This document shows, one piece after another, positions 28,381 through 38,719 of a DNA stretch of 64,000 bases. This stretch comes from Psychroserpens sp. Hel_I_66. GTDB lineage: Bacteria > Bacteroidota > Bacteroidia > Flavobacteriales > Flavobacteriaceae. Location of the stretch: the NCBI RefSeq assembly GCF_000799465.1, contig NZ_JUGU01000001.1, positions 2,252,501 to 2,316,500 on the forward strand. Direction: 5' to 3'. How positions within the stretch are numbered: position 1 is the first letter of the stretch; the number at the start of each line of letters is the position of its first letter. The notes below the pieces were generated by a model that did not search any database, had not been told where the DNA came from, and worked only from the letters and a program-made list of their open reading frames with translations. The translations under genes were made by a program, and so were the position numbers.

Positions 28381-28539
28381 TTAAAACCCTATTGGATTTG
28401 AACTCGTCATCGTTAAACTTGCTAATTGTTCAACGCCATTATTGTAGCGCTCTACAATTTCGTCTTGTATTTGACTTGAAAAAATAATCATTGCACTTAT
28501 TGCAATTATAAAAGCTGTGATTTTAAGAAACTGTCTCAT
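28381..28539 (-). CDS. Small membrane protein, 52 residues
   Basis: ATG at 28537-28539 and TAA at 28381-28383. It begins MRQFLKITAFIIAISAMIIF, a single hydrophobic segment, followed by SSQIQDEIVERYNNGVEQLA, a predicted amphipathic helix, and ends with SSNPIGF. The stop lies one base before the ATG of the following gene, tight spacing typical of a real operon partner. Codon choice is like the neighbours. It could be a secreted short peptide rather than a membrane anchor. No family recognised. Confidence 0.6.
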   Translation of the reverse strand: MRQFLKITAFIIAISAMIIFSSQIQDEIVERYNNGVEQLASLTMTSSNPIGF

Positions 28540-28612
28540 ACTATTTTGTTTTTTTGATTACGAGGCAAATATGCGACGGTTTACCACGTTTAGAAATACA
28601 GGTTTTATTAAA

Positions 28613-28687
28613 AACTGACGATAATATATATACATCTATACTATTTAATACTATATTTACTACATCTATAACCTATTAACTGACGAT
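28613..28687. repeat. Nested direct repeats upstream of helical-repeat gene
   Basis: AACTGACGAT occurs at 28613-28622 and 28678-28687; ACATCTATA occurs at 28632-28640 and 28662-28670. The arrangement A-B-B-A, all in the same orientation, spans the gap between divergent genes and lies just upstream of the gene at 28729. These could be regulator sites, or chance in AT-rich DNA. Confidence 0.4.
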
Positions 28688-28728
28688 TAATTAACCTTAA
28701 AAAAGTTCCGTTTTCACGGAAAGTGGAC

Positions 28729-30240
28729 ATGACAGACTTAACCGCTATAGTTTCAACGTTTTCTTCGGAAGATGAGCAACGTTTCATCAATTATCTAGAG
28801 AAAAAGAACAAACGAAACGACACCAAAAACATAGAGCTTTTTAAGCTTTTAGCTGAAAATAAACTCACTTCAAAGGACATCTGCAAAACGATTTATAAAA
28901 CAGACAATAAAGTTGCCTACCATGCTTTGAGAAAAAGACTCTACCAATCGTTGATAGATTTTATTGCAAACCTCAATTTAGAGGAAGAGAATTCCGTAGA
29001 TATGCAAATCATCAAATATATATTGGCGTCACGAACATTTCTCATTCATAAAAAACCAGAAATAGCTTATAAAATTTTAGATAAAGCTGAAGTTTTAGCA
29101 CAAGAACATCAGTTGTTTCCTATATTAAATGAAATATATCATACCAAAATCCAGTATGCCTATATGAATCCTTCTGTAGAAATAGAGGTGTTGATTTCAA
29201 ATTTCCGAAGTAATCAAAAACATCATTTCATTGAAGAAGAACTCAATATTGTTTACGCAAAAATTAGGCAAACTTTGAGCGATATGACCTATAAAGGGAA
29301 GGTTTTAGATTTTGAAACCATATTAAATAATACTCTCAAAGAGCATCAAATTGAAATTGACGAAACGCTTTCTTTTAAATCGCTATACCAATTAATGACT
29401 ATTGTAAGCCTTTCGGCTTTTGTAACTAATGATTATTTAAAAATTGAGCCTTTTTTGATTGATACTTACAAAAAAATTAAAAATCATAAAACGAAAGACA
29501 AACAATTGGTGTATCACATTCAAGTGGTTTATATGATTGCGAATACATTATTCAGAAACAAGAAATTTCAAGATTCCCTAAAGTATTTAGATATAATGAA
29601 GGTCTTGATGTCAAGTCAACGAAAGAAGTACTATTCTGCATTTAAATTGAAATTTGCATTGCTAACTGCGTTAAATTATAATTATAAAAATGAACAGGAA
29701 AAAGCAATTTCTATTTTAGAAGTAGCAAAAGAAAGTAAACATCAAGATTTAGAGTCTCTTTTGGATATCCATCTTGGCCTGGTGATGATTTATATGCAAA
29801 AATCGGATTTCAAAAAAGCAAAAACCATCTTTTCTAAATTTTACCACACCGATAAATATTATATTGAGAAAGCTGGAAAAGAATGGACAATCAAAAAGAA
29901 TTTAGCCGAAATTATCCTATTTATAGAACTTGGTGAACTAGATTTAATTGAATCTAGACTTAAAAGTTTTAAGCGCTTTTATTTTGATTACTTAAAACAA
30001 ATCAACCAAGAACGCGTGATAACCTTCATAAAAATCGTGGAGTCCTTTTACAAAAATCCAGATCAAGTAACCACTCAACAATTTAAGGATAAAATAGAAC
30101 GTTCTTTCACCTGGATCAACGAACAGCAAGAGGATATTTTTGTAATGAGCTTTTACGCTTGGCTAAAAAGCAAAATGGAACAAACACCACTTTACGAAAC
30201 AACATTGGCTCTTGTAGAACGAGCACAAAATGTTAATTAG
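28729..30240 (+). CDS. Helical-repeat (TPR-like) protein of unknown function
   Basis: 503 residues from the ATG at 28729 (an in-frame GTG two codons upstream is less likely). It is almost wholly helical, with degenerate TPR-like units (LVYHIQVVYMIANTLFRNKKFQDSLKYL; LDIHLGLVMIYMQKSDFKKAKTIF). No signal peptide or membrane segment, so it is cytoplasmic. The N-terminus has FSSEDEQRFINYLEKKNKRN and SKDICKTIYKT, like a small DNA- or protein-binding helical bundle. A short hairpin (TTCCGT/ACGGAA, 28706-28721) sits seven bases before the start. Function unknown; a scaffold or regulator is possible. Confidence 0.75.
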   Translation: MTDLTAIVSTFSSEDEQRFINYLEKKNKRNDTKNIELFKLLAENKLTSKDICKTIYKTDNKVAYHALRKRLYQSLIDFIANLNLEEENSVDMQIIKYILASRTFLIHKKPEIAYKILDKAEVLAQEHQLFPILNEIYHTKIQYAYMNPSVEIEVLISNFRSNQKHHFIEEELNIVYAKIRQTLSDMTYKGKVLDFETILNNTLKEHQIEIDETLSFKSLYQLMTIVSLSAFVTNDYLKIEPFLIDTYKKIKNHKTKDKQLVYHIQVVYMIANTLFRNKKFQDSLKYLDIMKVLMSSQRKKYYSAFKLKFALLTALNYNYKNEQEKAISILEVAKESKHQDLESLLDIHLGLVMIYMQKSDFKKAKTIFSKFYHTDKYYIEKAGKEWTIKKNLAEIILFIELGELDLIESRLKSFKRFYFDYLKQINQERVITFIKIVESFYKNPDQVTTQQFKDKIERSFTWINEQQEDIFVMSFYAWLKSKMEQTPLYETTLALVERAQNVN

Positions 30241-30334
30241 AGGTTAAAATAGGAATTGCTATTAAACTTATTAGCTTAAATCCAGTCCTAATAGCAATCG
30301 ATTAAAAAACAAATAATAATTAAATTAAAACATT

Positions 30335-30790
30335 ATGAAAAAATTAATTTTAATTGCGATTGCTTTTATTTCACTACAGGCAGTTGCTCAAGATCACAAA
30401 CGAGGAGACAGACAAGGCAAAAGGGAAATGACGAAAGATCTCTCTGCGGAAGAAATCGCAACATTAGGATCTAAAAAAATGACCTTGGAGCTAGACTTGT
30501 CTGCAACTCAACAAACTCAAGTAAAATCATTGCTTCTAGAACAGGCAACTGCTAGAAAACAAAAAATGGCAGAACGAGTGAAGATGAAAAATGAAGATGA
30601 CGCCAAAAGACCCTCAAAAGAAGATCGAGTTAAAATGATGAACGAAAAATTAGATAATGACATTGCGATGAAGCAAAAAATGAAATCTATTTTGAATGCA
30701 GATCAATATGAAAAATGGTCAAAAATGAAGTCCCGCAAGCATGGATCTAAAGGCAAAAGAGGTGAAAGAATGAAAAAACAAAATCCATAA
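30335..30790 (+). CDS. Spy/DUF4890-like secreted protein
   Basis: 151 residues. Signal peptide MKKLILIAIAFISLQAVAQ. The mature protein is highly charged and helical (Lys/Met/Glu-rich), with a pair of LTxxQ-like motifs (LDLSATQQTQVKSLL and LNADQYEKWSKM), the pattern of periplasmic Spy/CpxP-type chaperones and DUF4890. The basic tail (KSRKHGSKGKRGERMKK) is long. Another small secreted protein follows about 100 bp downstream, after a terminator. Confidence 0.8.
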   Translation: MKKLILIAIAFISLQAVAQDHKRGDRQGKREMTKDLSAEEIATLGSKKMTLELDLSATQQTQVKSLLLEQATARKQKMAERVKMKNEDDAKRPSKEDRVKMMNEKLDNDIAMKQKMKSILNADQYEKWSKMKSRKHGSKGKRGERMKKQNP

Positions 30791-30810
30791 TTAAATAGTT
30801 TTTTGTTAAT

Positions 30811-30842
30811 AAGCATCGATTTTTAGGATTGATGCTTTTTTT
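30811..30842 (+). terminator. Intrinsic terminator after Spy-like gene
   Basis: Ten-base stem AAGCATCGAT / ATTGATGCTT (30811-30820 with 30828-30837, one G-T pair) followed by an eight-T run. Confidence 0.85.
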
Positions 30843-30896
30843 TATTATAAAAATCATTAATTTTATGACTTGTAGAAAAATTTACATAAAAAGACT

Positions 30897-31226
30897 ATGA
30901 AAAAAATAATCACACTTTGCATATTTGCTGTAACTGTTTTATTGAGCACTCAAAACCTGACTGCCCAAAACACATTAGAAATCAATGCAGAAGCAAATAT
31001 AAAAACTAAAGAGCTTAGAAAAGTCATCAAATTTGACGAAACAAAAATGGATGATGTATACAAAGCATACCAAGCTTACGGTATAGCTTACAAAAAAATT
31101 AGTGGCAATTTAGAAGGTAATGCTGTTAGACTAAAGAAAATAGAAGATGTTTTAGACAATGATTTAAAAGCCATCCTATCTGAATATGAATATCACAATT
31201 ACCTTGAAATCATTAGAGGACAGTAA
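30897..31226 (+). CDS. Small secreted Spy-like protein
   Basis: 109 residues, signal peptide ending QNLTAQ. The mature part (NTLEINAEANIKTKELRKVIKFDETKMDDVYKAY; VLDNDLKAILSEYEYHNYLEII) is helical. It shares layout with the protein at 43667-44035: signal, short beta-like start, helices and a final LNxEYxxY-type motif. This suggests a small paralogous family of periplasmic helical proteins. Function unknown. Confidence 0.7.
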   Translation: MKKIITLCIFAVTVLLSTQNLTAQNTLEINAEANIKTKELRKVIKFDETKMDDVYKAYQAYGIAYKKISGNLEGNAVRLKKIEDVLDNDLKAILSEYEYHNYLEIIRGQ

Positions 31227-31246
31227 TTTACTCAAGTAATAGAAAT

Positions 31247-31281
31247 AAAAAAGCGACAATTTTAAAGATTGTCGCTTTTTT
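31247..31281. terminator. Bidirectional terminator between convergent genes
   Basis: Perfect 14-bp stem (31247-31260 with 31268-31281) with 7-base loop and A6/T6 ends. It serves both the plus-strand secreted protein gene and hemL on the minus strand, whose stop is at 31285. Confidence 0.9.
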
Positions 31282-31284
31282 GTT

Positions 31285-32571
31285 TTATAATGTTTGAGCT
31301 ACTTTTTCTACAGCCCTTATGGTTTCATCCAAATCCTCATAAGTGAGCGCATCTGTAATAAACCAAGTTTCAAAAGCACTTGGCGCAATGTAAATACCTT
31401 CATTAAGCATTCCATGAAAGAAGGTTTTAAATGTTTCATTATTCCCTTTTGCAGCACTTTCAAAATCAATAACGCTTTCTTCGGAAAAGTGAATTGAAAT
31501 CATCGACCCTTCCCTATTGATAGTATGCGTAATGTTATATTTACTTAAGGCTGCTTCACAACCTTTGTGAAGGTATTCGGTTTTTTCTGCTAATCTTTTA
31601 AAAAGGTCTTTATCGTTGTCTATCGCAGTCAACATTGCTAAACCTGCAGCCATTGCTAAAGGATTACCACTAAGCGTTCCTGCTTGATAAACGTTGCCTA
31701 AAGGCGCCAAATGACTCATAATCTCGTTACGAGCAGCAAAAGCCCCAACAGGCAATCCTCCACCTATCACTTTTCCGAAGCAAATAATATCTGCATCCAC
31801 ATTGTACAATTCTTGAACACCTCCTTTTGCCAATCTAAAACCGGTCATCACCTCATCAAAAACCAAAAGCACATTATGCGCATCACACAAATCTCTAAGT
31901 TTTTGTAAAAAATTATTCTTTGGCGGAATGCAGCCCATATTACCAGCAACAGGCTCAACGATAATGCAAGCAATCTCATCTTTGTTAGCTTCCATTAATG
32001 TTTTTACATTTTCAATATCATTATAAGTTGCTAACAAGGTATCTTTTGCAGTACCCTTTGTAACACCAGGACTATTTGGACTCCCAAAAGTGACTGCTCC
32101 ACTTCCTGCTTGAATTAAGAAAGCATCACTGTGACCGTGATAACACCCAGCAAATTTTATGATTTTTTCTTTACCTGTAAATCCTCTAGCTAATCGTACA
32201 GCACTCATGCAAGCTTCTGTACCAGAATTTACAAACCGTATCTTATCAATATTTGGTACCATTGAAACTGCTAATTCTGCAATTTTTGTTTCAATTTCAG
32301 TGGGCATGCCAAAAGATGTTCCGTTTTTGGCTTTTTCAATAACTGCTTTTACGACAGGTTCGTAGGCGTGACCCAATAACATTGGTCCCCAAGAATTAAT
32401 ATAATCTATATAACGGTTGTCATCCTCATCAAAAACATAAGCCCCTTTTGCAGATTTTGCGAAAATAGGAGTTCCGCCAACAGCCTTAAATGCTCTTACT
32501 GGAGAATTCACACCGCCTGGAATAACGTTTTCTGCGTTTTTAAATAGCGCACTACTGCGTTGATATAACAT
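31285..32571 (-). CDS. hemL: Glutamate-1-semialdehyde 2,1-aminomutase
   Basis: 428 residues, usual length. Converts glutamate-1-semialdehyde to 5-aminolaevulinate with PLP, giving the first committed tetrapyrrole precursor. Visible marks: [19 protein letters not shown] at the start, [32 protein letters not shown], and the PLP lysine in [18 protein letters not shown] (about residue 267). The next gene on the strand, a glucosaminidase, ends 5 bp upstream, so they are likely in one operon with the PLP desulfhydrase gene. Confidence 0.97.
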   Translation of the reverse strand: MLYQRSSALFKNAENVIPGGVNSPVRAFKAVGGTPIFAKSAKGAYVFDEDDNRYIDYINSWGPMLLGHAYEPVVKAVIEKAKNGTSFGMPTEIETKIAELAVSMVPNIDKIRFVNSGTEACMSAVRLARGFTGKEKIIKFAGCYHGHSDAFLIQAGSGAVTFGSPNSPGVTKGTAKDTLLATYNDIENVKTLMEANKDEIACIIVEPVAGNMGCIPPKNNFLQKLRDLCDAHNVLLVFDEVMTGFRLAKGGVQELYNVDADIICFGKVIGGGLPVGAFAARNEIMSHLAPLGNVYQAGTLSGNPLAMAAGLAMLTAIDNDKDLFKRLAEKTEYLHKGCEAALSKYNITHTINREGSMISIHFSEESVIDFESAAKGNNETFKTFFHGMLNEGIYIAPSAFETWFITDALTYEDLDETIRAVEKVAQTL

Positions 32572-32576
32572 GTTAA

Positions 32577-33386
32577 TTATTTTTTTATGATAAGTGTTTG
32601 CCCTAGAGACAAATCATTGTTAGATAGTTTATTGAGACGTTTTATTTCGTCGACCGAAGTTTGATAACGCCTCGACAGCGAGTACAGAGTATCCCCTTTA
32701 ATCACAATATGGGTTATGGCTGTATTTTCAACGATATCTGGAGTTTCGGTAGATTTGCCAAGCATGATCTCATCATATTTATAAAGTTGGTAACGCTCAA
32801 TTAAGCTGATGAGTTTTTCAGGATATTTTCTATCGGTTGCGTAACCTGCAGCTCTCAATCCTTTTGCCCAGCCCTCGTAATCGTCTGGTTTGAGTTTGAA
32901 GAGAGCAGCATACCTGCTTCTTCCGGTTAGAAATTCCGAATGGTCTTCAAATGAAGAATTTGGATGGTCATAACTTCTAAAACATTCTTGAGAGCGATCA
33001 TCATCGTGATAGATCTTTCTACCCGTCCAACCATGACATTTTATTCCGAAGTGATTATTCGCCTCGACCGATAATCGCCCTTTACCAGAACCAGACTCTA
33101 AAATACCCTGAGCCAATGTGATACTTGCAGGAATTTTAGATTTTCTCATCTCATCCATAGCAATCGCGTTGTAGGTCAAAATATAAATCTCAACAGCGCT
33201 AAGATTTGAGTTATTAGGCACATCTACAGTTTTAACAGGAGTATTAACCTCTGTATTTGTTTTTGGCTTTATAACAACCTTTTCTGTCCTTGTAGTTCTC
33301 TTATCTTTTTTTGTCACGACCCTTTTTTTAGAGCCACAACTCAAAACCATCGAGCCAATCAATAAAAATATAATAATTCTCTTCAT
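32577..33386 (-). CDS. Glucosaminidase-LysM cell-wall hydrolase, lipoprotein
   Basis: 269 residues from the ATG at 33386; a TTG three codons earlier overlaps the upstream stop. Lipoprotein signal [18 protein letters not shown] basic linker is followed by a glucosaminidase domain (about 65-205) with [21 protein letters not shown] (catalytic Glu), NNHFGIKCH and [17 protein letters not shown]. The C-terminal LysM (about 222-269) has [20 protein letters not shown] and [11 protein letters not shown]. It should cut peptidoglycan glycan strands in the periplasm. It sits between hemL and the PLP enzyme gene. Confidence 0.93.
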   Translation of the reverse strand: MKRIIIFLLIGSMVLSCGSKKRVVTKKDKRTTRTEKVVIKPKTNTEVNTPVKTVDVPNNSNLSAVEIYILTYNAIAMDEMRKSKIPASITLAQGILESGSGKGRLSVEANNHFGIKCHGWTGRKIYHDDDRSQECFRSYDHPNSSFEDHSEFLTGRSRYAALFKLKPDDYEGWAKGLRAAGYATDRKYPEKLISLIERYQLYKYDEIMLGKSTETPDIVENTAITHIVIKGDTLYSLSRRYQTSVDEIKRLNKLSNNDLSLGQTLIIKK

Positions 33387-33391
33387 AATCT

Positions 33392-34282
33392 TCAAACGAT
33401 TAATGGCTTGTTTTGTTGTTTTAACCTTTGGTTCATACCATCAATTCCCTGTAAACCACCTGTATGGATCGCTAATATTTTTGAATGCTTCGGAAAATAG
33501 CCTTTCTCAATCAAATCGTAAATTCCAAACATCATTTTTCCCGTATATATTGGGTCTAACGGAATGTCATGATTTTTTTTAAAAGCGTTGATAAAATCAA
33601 TTAATGTTTCGTCCACTTTTCCGTAGCCACCAAAATGATAATTGGTTTGTAACTCCCAATTGCTCTGTCTTGCAAATTTAGTGATTTCTTCAGTTAAAAA
33701 ATCACCTTTTAGGGCAGGAAATCCTATAATTTTTTGATGTGGCAAAGCAGAATTTATCAATCCTGAAATCGTACCTCCAGTCCCAACCGAACAGCAGATA
33801 TAATCAAATTCTTTATCAGTTTCTGTTAGTATTTCTTCGCAGCCTTGTATTGCAAGATTATTGGTGCCACCTTCGGGAATTAAATAAAAATCACCAAACT
33901 CATTTTTTAATTCTGAAATAAAATTAGCAGAACTTTTGTTTTTATAAGTTGCTCTTGTGACGAATTTTAAGGACATTCCGCAGGATTGAGCAAACTTCAA
34001 TGTTGGATTTGAATCCATTTTATTTGCTAATTCCTCACCTCTAATTATTCCTATTGTTTTAAAATCTAACGTTTTTCCTGCGGAAGCAACAGCTGCTATG
34101 TGATTAGAAAATGCTCCGCCAAACGTTAATAAAGTATTTTTATCCTTTTTTTTGGCTTCTAAAATATTGTACTTGAGTTTACGAAATTTATTACCAGAAA
34201 CATGAGGATGAATCAAATACTCAGGCTTTATATAAACTTGATTATCAATGTTTAAATTACGTTCAACATTAAATATTAACAT
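33392..34282 (-). CDS. PLP-dependent D-cysteine desulfhydrase/ACC deaminase family
   Basis: 296 residues. Fold-type II PLP enzyme: the Schiff-base lysine lies in VSGNKFRKLKYNILEAK, the PLP-phosphate loop in SVGTGGTISGLI, and LLTFGGAFSNHIAAVASAGK is the conserved substrate region. Members deaminate 1-aminocyclopropane-1-carboxylate or desulfhydrate D-cysteine; the substrate cannot be told from what I see, and flavobacterial members are usually annotated only to family. It is first in a likely operon with the glucosaminidase and hemL. Confidence 0.88.
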   Translation of the reverse strand: MLIFNVERNLNIDNQVYIKPEYLIHPHVSGNKFRKLKYNILEAKKKDKNTLLTFGGAFSNHIAAVASAGKTLDFKTIGIIRGEELANKMDSNPTLKFAQSCGMSLKFVTRATYKNKSSANFISELKNEFGDFYLIPEGGTNNLAIQGCEEILTETDKEFDYICCSVGTGGTISGLINSALPHQKIIGFPALKGDFLTEEITKFARQSNWELQTNYHFGGYGKVDETLIDFINAFKKNHDIPLDPIYTGKMMFGIYDLIEKGYFPKHSKILAIHTGGLQGIDGMNQRLKQQNKPLIV

Positions 34283-34489
34283 TTTAACGAATATTATTTT
34301 CTGTTTGATACAAAGAACGCAAAAAAAGTTATCTTTAATTTAGGTTTGTAAAACTGTTTTTGATACACGCTTATGTATTGAGAAATCAGAGACTTACAAA
34401 GCCTAAAAAATCCCAAAAAAATCTATCACATATGTAATCTACGTTGTTCTGTACTTAACGCTATCTGGCTATGCCTAAAAACGAACACT

Positions 34490-37400
34490 ATGATTAAAAA
34501 AATACTATTACTTATATTTTATATTGGGTTTTTAAATTCTGAAATACAGGCTCAATGTCCAGTATTTAATGCCAACTCCTGTACAGCAAATGCTCCAACA
34601 GTTATTGGCAACTCAGTAGCATGTACTACTTTAGCCAATAATGGTGGAAGAAGGAATTTTGAAGTTTCTAACATGATAGCTGGAGCAACCTATAGAGTCG
34701 CAAATTGTGGCTCAGGATTAGATACCCAAATGACAATTAGAAATGCAGTTGGAACGTATATTGATTATAATGATGATGATGGTCCTGCCTGCGCAGGCTT
34801 AACTGCTTCAATTGATTTTATCCCTCCCGCTACGGGCACGTATAGAATTCAGATCAATAAATATAATTGTGCTACAGGTCCAAATACATCTAATGGAAAT
34901 ATAGTTGTAACATTGTTATCTGCTCCTTATAATCCTTGTTCCGCAGTATCTAATATTGCTGCTTGTGGCATTAATACAACCTCAACATTTAGTGCTGGTA
35001 TTGGTGCTGTAGCAGGCGCATGTACCTTTTTAGCAGATGGAAGAGAAAATGTTTACACTTTTACACCCACTATCACTGGAAATCATTCTATCCAACAAAT
35101 ATCTTCAACAAATTATGTTGATTATTATTACAAACCTGTTTCTGCTGGCTGTGGTAGCACAGGCTGGACTTGTACAGGAGCAGAGCTAGATGGAGCTGCA
35201 ACCGGAGGGGCTTTTGCATTAACAGCAGGTACTCAATATTATATTATGGTTGATCCAGAATTTTCTACTGGTGGCTCTGCTGTTTTTAATATTGTTTGTC
35301 CTGGCGCTATTACTTATTGCTCTCCAACAACTGAAACTCCAAATGATTTATACATAACTAACGTTAGTTTTGAAGGAACGTTAGAAGATACGTCCAATAA
35401 TAGTACGTTTTCAGGAGGATACGAAGATTATACAGGATTAACTCCAATTGCAAGACAAGTTGAAGGTGAGGGAGTTAATATTTCAGTTGCAGGTAATGCA
35501 TCAGCGAGATTTAAAGCTTGGATAGATTGGAATAATGATGGTAACTTTGATGATAATCCAGCTACAGAATTAGTTTATGACACCAATGGAGTTACCACTG
35601 CAACAACAACATTTGGCTTTGTGATTCCGCTAGGAACAACTCCAGGAGACTATAGAATAAGAATTAGAAACAATCTTATCTTTGATTGGCTATATTTTTT
35701 CTATGACATTCGTGATTTTGGACCTTGTGAAAACTTTTTTTTTAATGGAAGCACCTTATACGAAGACTTTGGAGAAGCCGAAGATTATCTTTTCACAGTT
35801 GAACCTTACTGTGACGCAATTGTTACGAGTGTTATAGATGGTGACACCTGTGGACCAGGAAGTGTGACATTGGATGTCACAGCAACTGGAGCACCCTCAA
35901 TAAGTGAATACCGTTGGTATGCAAATGAAACTGGAGGAGCACCTATAGCTACAACCGCTACAGGGACTTGGAACACACCATCTATCTCTACAACAACCAC
36001 CTATTGGGTCTCTGCTTTTAATGGAAGTTGCGAGTCTTGGGTAAGAACGCCAATAGTAGCCAATTATAACCCTATACCAACGCTAACAGTAACTCCAGAT
36101 GTAACTGACAGAGTCATATGTGGAGAAAACGATGCTCTTGAGATTAGTGCTATTGGTGACGTAGATGATGTGTATCTAATCGATGAAGATTTTGAAGATG
36201 GTACACTTGGTGTATTTTTCAATACCAATATCACAAATAATGGAGGCGCAATAAACGCGCTTACGCAATGGAGAAATAGAACAAGTACGTATGTCCCAAA
36301 TGAAGAAGTTTGGTATCCTGCAATTTCTTCTGGATTTGGACCCAACCAATTTGTGATGTCAAACTCAGATGTTGGAGCATACATTACGCACAATGCTTTA
36401 ACCACAACAAATTCTTACAACACCACAGATTTTACGTCTCTTACTTTAAGTTTTAGAGGTTATTACTCTCATTATCTTACAGACGGTGATGGAGGTACAG
36501 ATTTCTATGCAGCTATTGAAGTTTCGACAGATGGTACCAATTGGACGAGTATTACACCTAATATTATTGCAGATGTAGGTATTGGAACTAAGTTTGAAAC
36601 ATTGTCCTATAATTTAGATGCCTATATAAACCAACCAACCTTAAGTTTGAGGTTTAGATTTTACCAAAATTGGGGTGATGGGATTGCTATAGATGACATT
36701 AAATTGTTTGGTGATCAAGATATAACTGCTGTAAATTGGAGTACGACTCCTGCAGGAATTATAGATTTATTTATTGATACAGATAACGATAATGTTGGCG
36801 ACACACCTTATACAACTGGTGCATTTACAACCGTATATGCCATACCAAATATTACCCAGTTAGAAACAGCTAGCTATTCATTCACAATAAATGCTACTCT
36901 ATCTAATAATTGTGGTGCAGCAACATTACCTTTTACAATTACCAATAACACCAAAATCTGGAATGGTTCAAACGACAATACTTGGGATAATCCAGACAAT
37001 TGGTTTCCAAACGGAGCACCAACAAGTGACAACTGCGTTATTATTGGTGATGTAGGGACATTACCAGATCCTACAATTCTTGGACCACCAATACCTCCAG
37101 TTCCAGCGTTTGCAAGAAATCTAACGATTAAAAATAACGGTTTTTTAGAATTAGAACCTTCTTCTTCACTTACAGTAACAGATTGGATCAATGTTGATCC
37201 CAACGGAACCTTCAACGTTAGAAATAGAGCTAATCTCGTGCAAGTAACTAATGTAGTCGCAAATATTAATAGTGGATCAATTAATATGGACAGAGAAGTG
37301 ACAGGTTTGACTTCCCAAGATTATGTGTATTGGTCATCTCCAGTTGAAAATTTTGGTGTTGGAGGTGTTTCACCAGGAACTAATCCTGCATATGTTTTAA

Positions 37401-38719
37401 ATTGGATCCCAACAGTTGTTGGAAATGGCGCAGGAAATTATGGCGAATGGCAAACTACAGCTGAAAATATGATTCCTGGAAAAGGGTATGCAATTAGAGC
37501 ATTAACGGGTACAAGTGTTGCAAATACTGCACAATTTGCTGGCAGACCTAGTAATGGTATTGTAACAACACCAATCGTTAGAGGCAGTTATACTGGTGCA
37601 GATTATCCTGGAGCAGGAGTCATTGATGCGACCGCTCTAGATGATAATTGGAACTTGGTAGGAAATCCATTTCCCTCGTCCATAAACGCAGACACTTTTA
37701 TAAGTATGAATGCATCAACAATTATTGACGATGCAAATCCATCAATAGCAGGAACTATTTATTTATGGAGTCATGCCTCTGCTCCTAGCAACTTAGCCAC
37801 AGATCCATTTTATGGAGATTATGTATATAATTATAACGCAAATGATTATATCGCCTATAACTTAACAGGCTCAACACCTAGTGGATTTGGTGGCTTTATA
37901 GGGGCGGGACAAGCATTTTTTGTACTTATGGATAATGCTGCAGCAACGCCATCAAACTTGATATTTGACAACACAATGAGAAATGGTGTATTTGATAATA
38001 TCCAATTCTATAGAACAGATGATCCAGTTGTAACTGAAAAACATAGAATTTGGCTAGATCTCATAGATGCTGATAACAACGCTAACTCCATTTTAGTTGG
38101 TTATATTACTGGAGCTACAAATGAGAACGATCGCCTTTTTGATGGCAACCAACTAAGTGGTTCTAATAATTTATTTTACTCCTTAATTGGTGATGATAAA
38201 ATGGCAATACAAGGAAGATCGTTACCTTTTAATGTTACAGATATAGTACCTCTCGGTTTTAACACAGCCCAAAACGGAAACTACTCCATTGCAATAAATA
38301 TACTTGATGGCCTTTTTGAAAGTACTGATCAAGATATTTTTATTGAAGATATGTACACAAACACTATTCACAATCTTAGATTAAGCCCGTATAATTTTTC
38401 TACGGAAAGTGGCACATTTGACGATAGATTCATTTTAAGATACACAAACGAAACGCTAAGTGTAAACCAAATAGATAATAATGGAGACATTTCTATATTA
38501 GCACCTAATAGTGAGTATATAAAAGTGACTTCAAAAATTGGAACCATCAACACCATAGCTATTTATGACATTGTTGGAAGAGAAATTCTCAACATCAACG
38601 ATATTAACCAGTCAGAAATTATTTTAAATCAAACAAGACTATCTGATGGCGCATATATCGTAAAAGTCAAATTAGATAACAACAAGCAAAAAGTTCAAAA
38701 GGTAGTTTTAAAACAATAA
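34490..38719 (+). CDS. Large T9SS cargo with PPC-like, GEVED and Ig-like domains
   Basis: 1409 residues. Signal peptide (GFLNSEIQAQ). Two prepeptidase-C-terminal-like beta domains (about 25-145 and 150-275) contain paired cysteines. A GEVED domain follows (about 290-440: ARFKAWIDWNNDGNFDDNPATE, FGEAEDYLFTV). Then come an Ig-like domain (YRWYANETGGAPIATTATG), a jelly-roll region starting DEDFEDGTLGVFF and an IWNGSNDNTWDNPDNWFPNG motif common before beta-helix regions. The C-terminus (about 1325-1409) is a type A T9SS sorting domain (IAIYDIVGREIL, LSDGAYIVKVKLDNNKQKVQKVVLKQ). It is probably surface-attached or released as an adhesin; no catalytic residues seen. Confidence 0.93.
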   Translation: MIKKILLLIFYIGFLNSEIQAQCPVFNANSCTANAPTVIGNSVACTTLANNGGRRNFEVSNMIAGATYRVANCGSGLDTQMTIRNAVGTYIDYNDDDGPACAGLTASIDFIPPATGTYRIQINKYNCATGPNTSNGNIVVTLLSAPYNPCSAVSNIAACGINTTSTFSAGIGAVAGACTFLADGRENVYTFTPTITGNHSIQQISSTNYVDYYYKPVSAGCGSTGWTCTGAELDGAATGGAFALTAGTQYYIMVDPEFSTGGSAVFNIVCPGAITYCSPTTETPNDLYITNVSFEGTLEDTSNNSTFSGGYEDYTGLTPIARQVEGEGVNISVAGNASARFKAWIDWNNDGNFDDNPATELVYDTNGVTTATTTFGFVIPLGTTPGDYRIRIRNNLIFDWLYFFYDIRDFGPCENFFFNGSTLYEDFGEAEDYLFTVEPYCDAIVTSVIDGDTCGPGSVTLDVTATGAPSISEYRWYANETGGAPIATTATGTWNTPSISTTTTYWVSAFNGSCESWVRTPIVANYNPIPTLTVTPDVTDRVICGENDALEISAIGDVDDVYLIDEDFEDGTLGVFFNTNITNNGGAINALTQWRNRTSTYVPNEEVWYPAISSGFGPNQFVMSNSDVGAYITHNALTTTNSYNTTDFTSLTLSFRGYYSHYLTDGDGGTDFYAAIEVSTDGTNWTSITPNIIADVGIGTKFETLSYNLDAYINQPTLSLRFRFYQNWGDGIAIDDIKLFGDQDITAVNWSTTPAGIIDLFIDTDNDNVGDTPYTTGAFTTVYAIPNITQLETASYSFTINATLSNNCGAATLPFTITNNTKIWNGSNDNTWDNPDNWFPNGAPTSDNCVIIGDVGTLPDPTILGPPIPPVPAFARNLTIKNNGFLELEPSSSLTVTDWINVDPNGTFNVRNRANLVQVTNVVANINSGSINMDREVTGLTSQDYVYWSSPVENFGVGGVSPGTNPAYVLNWIPTVVGNGAGNYGEWQTTAENMIPGKGYAIRALTGTSVANTAQFAGRPSNGIVTTPIVRGSYTGADYPGAGVIDATALDDNWNLVGNPFPSSINADTFISMNASTIIDDANPSIAGTIYLWSHASAPSNLATDPFYGDYVYNYNANDYIAYNLTGSTPSGFGGFIGAGQAFFVLMDNAAATPSNLIFDNTMRNGVFDNIQFYRTDDPVVTEKHRIWLDLIDADNNANSILVGYITGATNENDRLFDGNQLSGSNNLFYSLIGDDKMAIQGRSLPFNVTDIVPLGFNTAQNGNYSIAINILDGLFESTDQDIFIEDMYTNTIHNLRLSPYNFSTESGTFDDRFILRYTNETLSVNQIDNNGDISILAPNSEYIKVTSKIGTINTIAIYDIVGREILNINDINQSEIILNQTRLSDGAYIVKVKLDNNKQKVQKVVLKQ

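Noticed and set aside
35806..37215. Open frames on the minus strand opposite the T9SS gene
   Set aside because: They lie antisense to a protein with clear signal peptide and sorting domain, and show no start context, signal or domain of their own.
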